Shown here one piece after another: positions 63,981-64,000 of a stretch of DNA of 64,000 nt. Position 1 is the stretch's first letter. Each line of letters starts with the position of its first letter. The DNA lies in NCBI GenBank assembly GCA_030248215.1, contig JASANG010001367.1:124001-188000 (forward strand), in the 5' to 3' direction. The notes below the pieces were generated by a model. It saw nothing but the letters and a program-made list of their open reading frames with translations, was not told the DNA's origin and did not search any database. Source of the DNA: Enoplolaimus lenunculus (lineage: Eukaryota > Nematoda > Enoplea > Enoplida > Thoracostomopsidae). The position numbers and the translations under genes are program-made.

Positions 63981-64000
63981 TACGCATGATATATGGAATT

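Overview
The window is nematode nuclear DNA. Arrays of TTAGGC, the nematode telomere hexamer, are scattered throughout it. Introns end in TTTTCAG-type acceptors, and one gene family is a multi-copy sulfotransferase type I know from nematodes. AT-rich DNA packed with short non-autonomous transposons would suit a mermithid-type or other early-branching nematode, but the species is not decided by anything I can see.

Genes. Five multi-exon genes can be assembled by joining exons whose splice sites and reading phases agree. (1) About 39-11995, minus strand: eleven exons of a STRA6-like (RBP-receptor family) multipass membrane protein, running off the left edge. (2-4) 20833-26607, 33404-39759 and 46580-52360, plus strand: three tandem paralogues of a type II membrane, PAPS-dependent carbohydrate sulfotransferase. 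Each has four exons with identical intron positions and phases (1, 2, 2). (5) 57076 to beyond 63581, plus strand: the first five exons (signal peptide through Cys-loop) of a nicotinic acetylcholine receptor subunit, running off the right edge. These genes do not form a pathway. The only functional grouping is the sulfotransferase cluster, which should act in the Golgi on glycans.

The rest is mobile-element debris. The main families are: telomere-repeat-carrying TIR elements with 8-bp target duplications (three subfamilies, more than twenty copies or parts); CCGG-rich hAT-like elements; two fully palindromic MITE families (about 250 and 210 bp); a 430-bp element with a GTAGTGACCC terminus; a 215-bp 'GGGCCCGTATTCTC' element; tRNA-derived SINE-like pieces; and several simple and complex tandem arrays. 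Many are nested, so relative ages can be read. No coding-competent transposase, virus-like element, CRISPR array or bacterial gene was seen.

The most unusual things here are the mobile telomere-repeat elements; tandem arrays that begin exactly at, or contain copies of, 3' splice sites in three different genes; matching GC-AG introns in two of the sulfotransferase paralogues; and a young conversion or duplication tract shared by those two genes.
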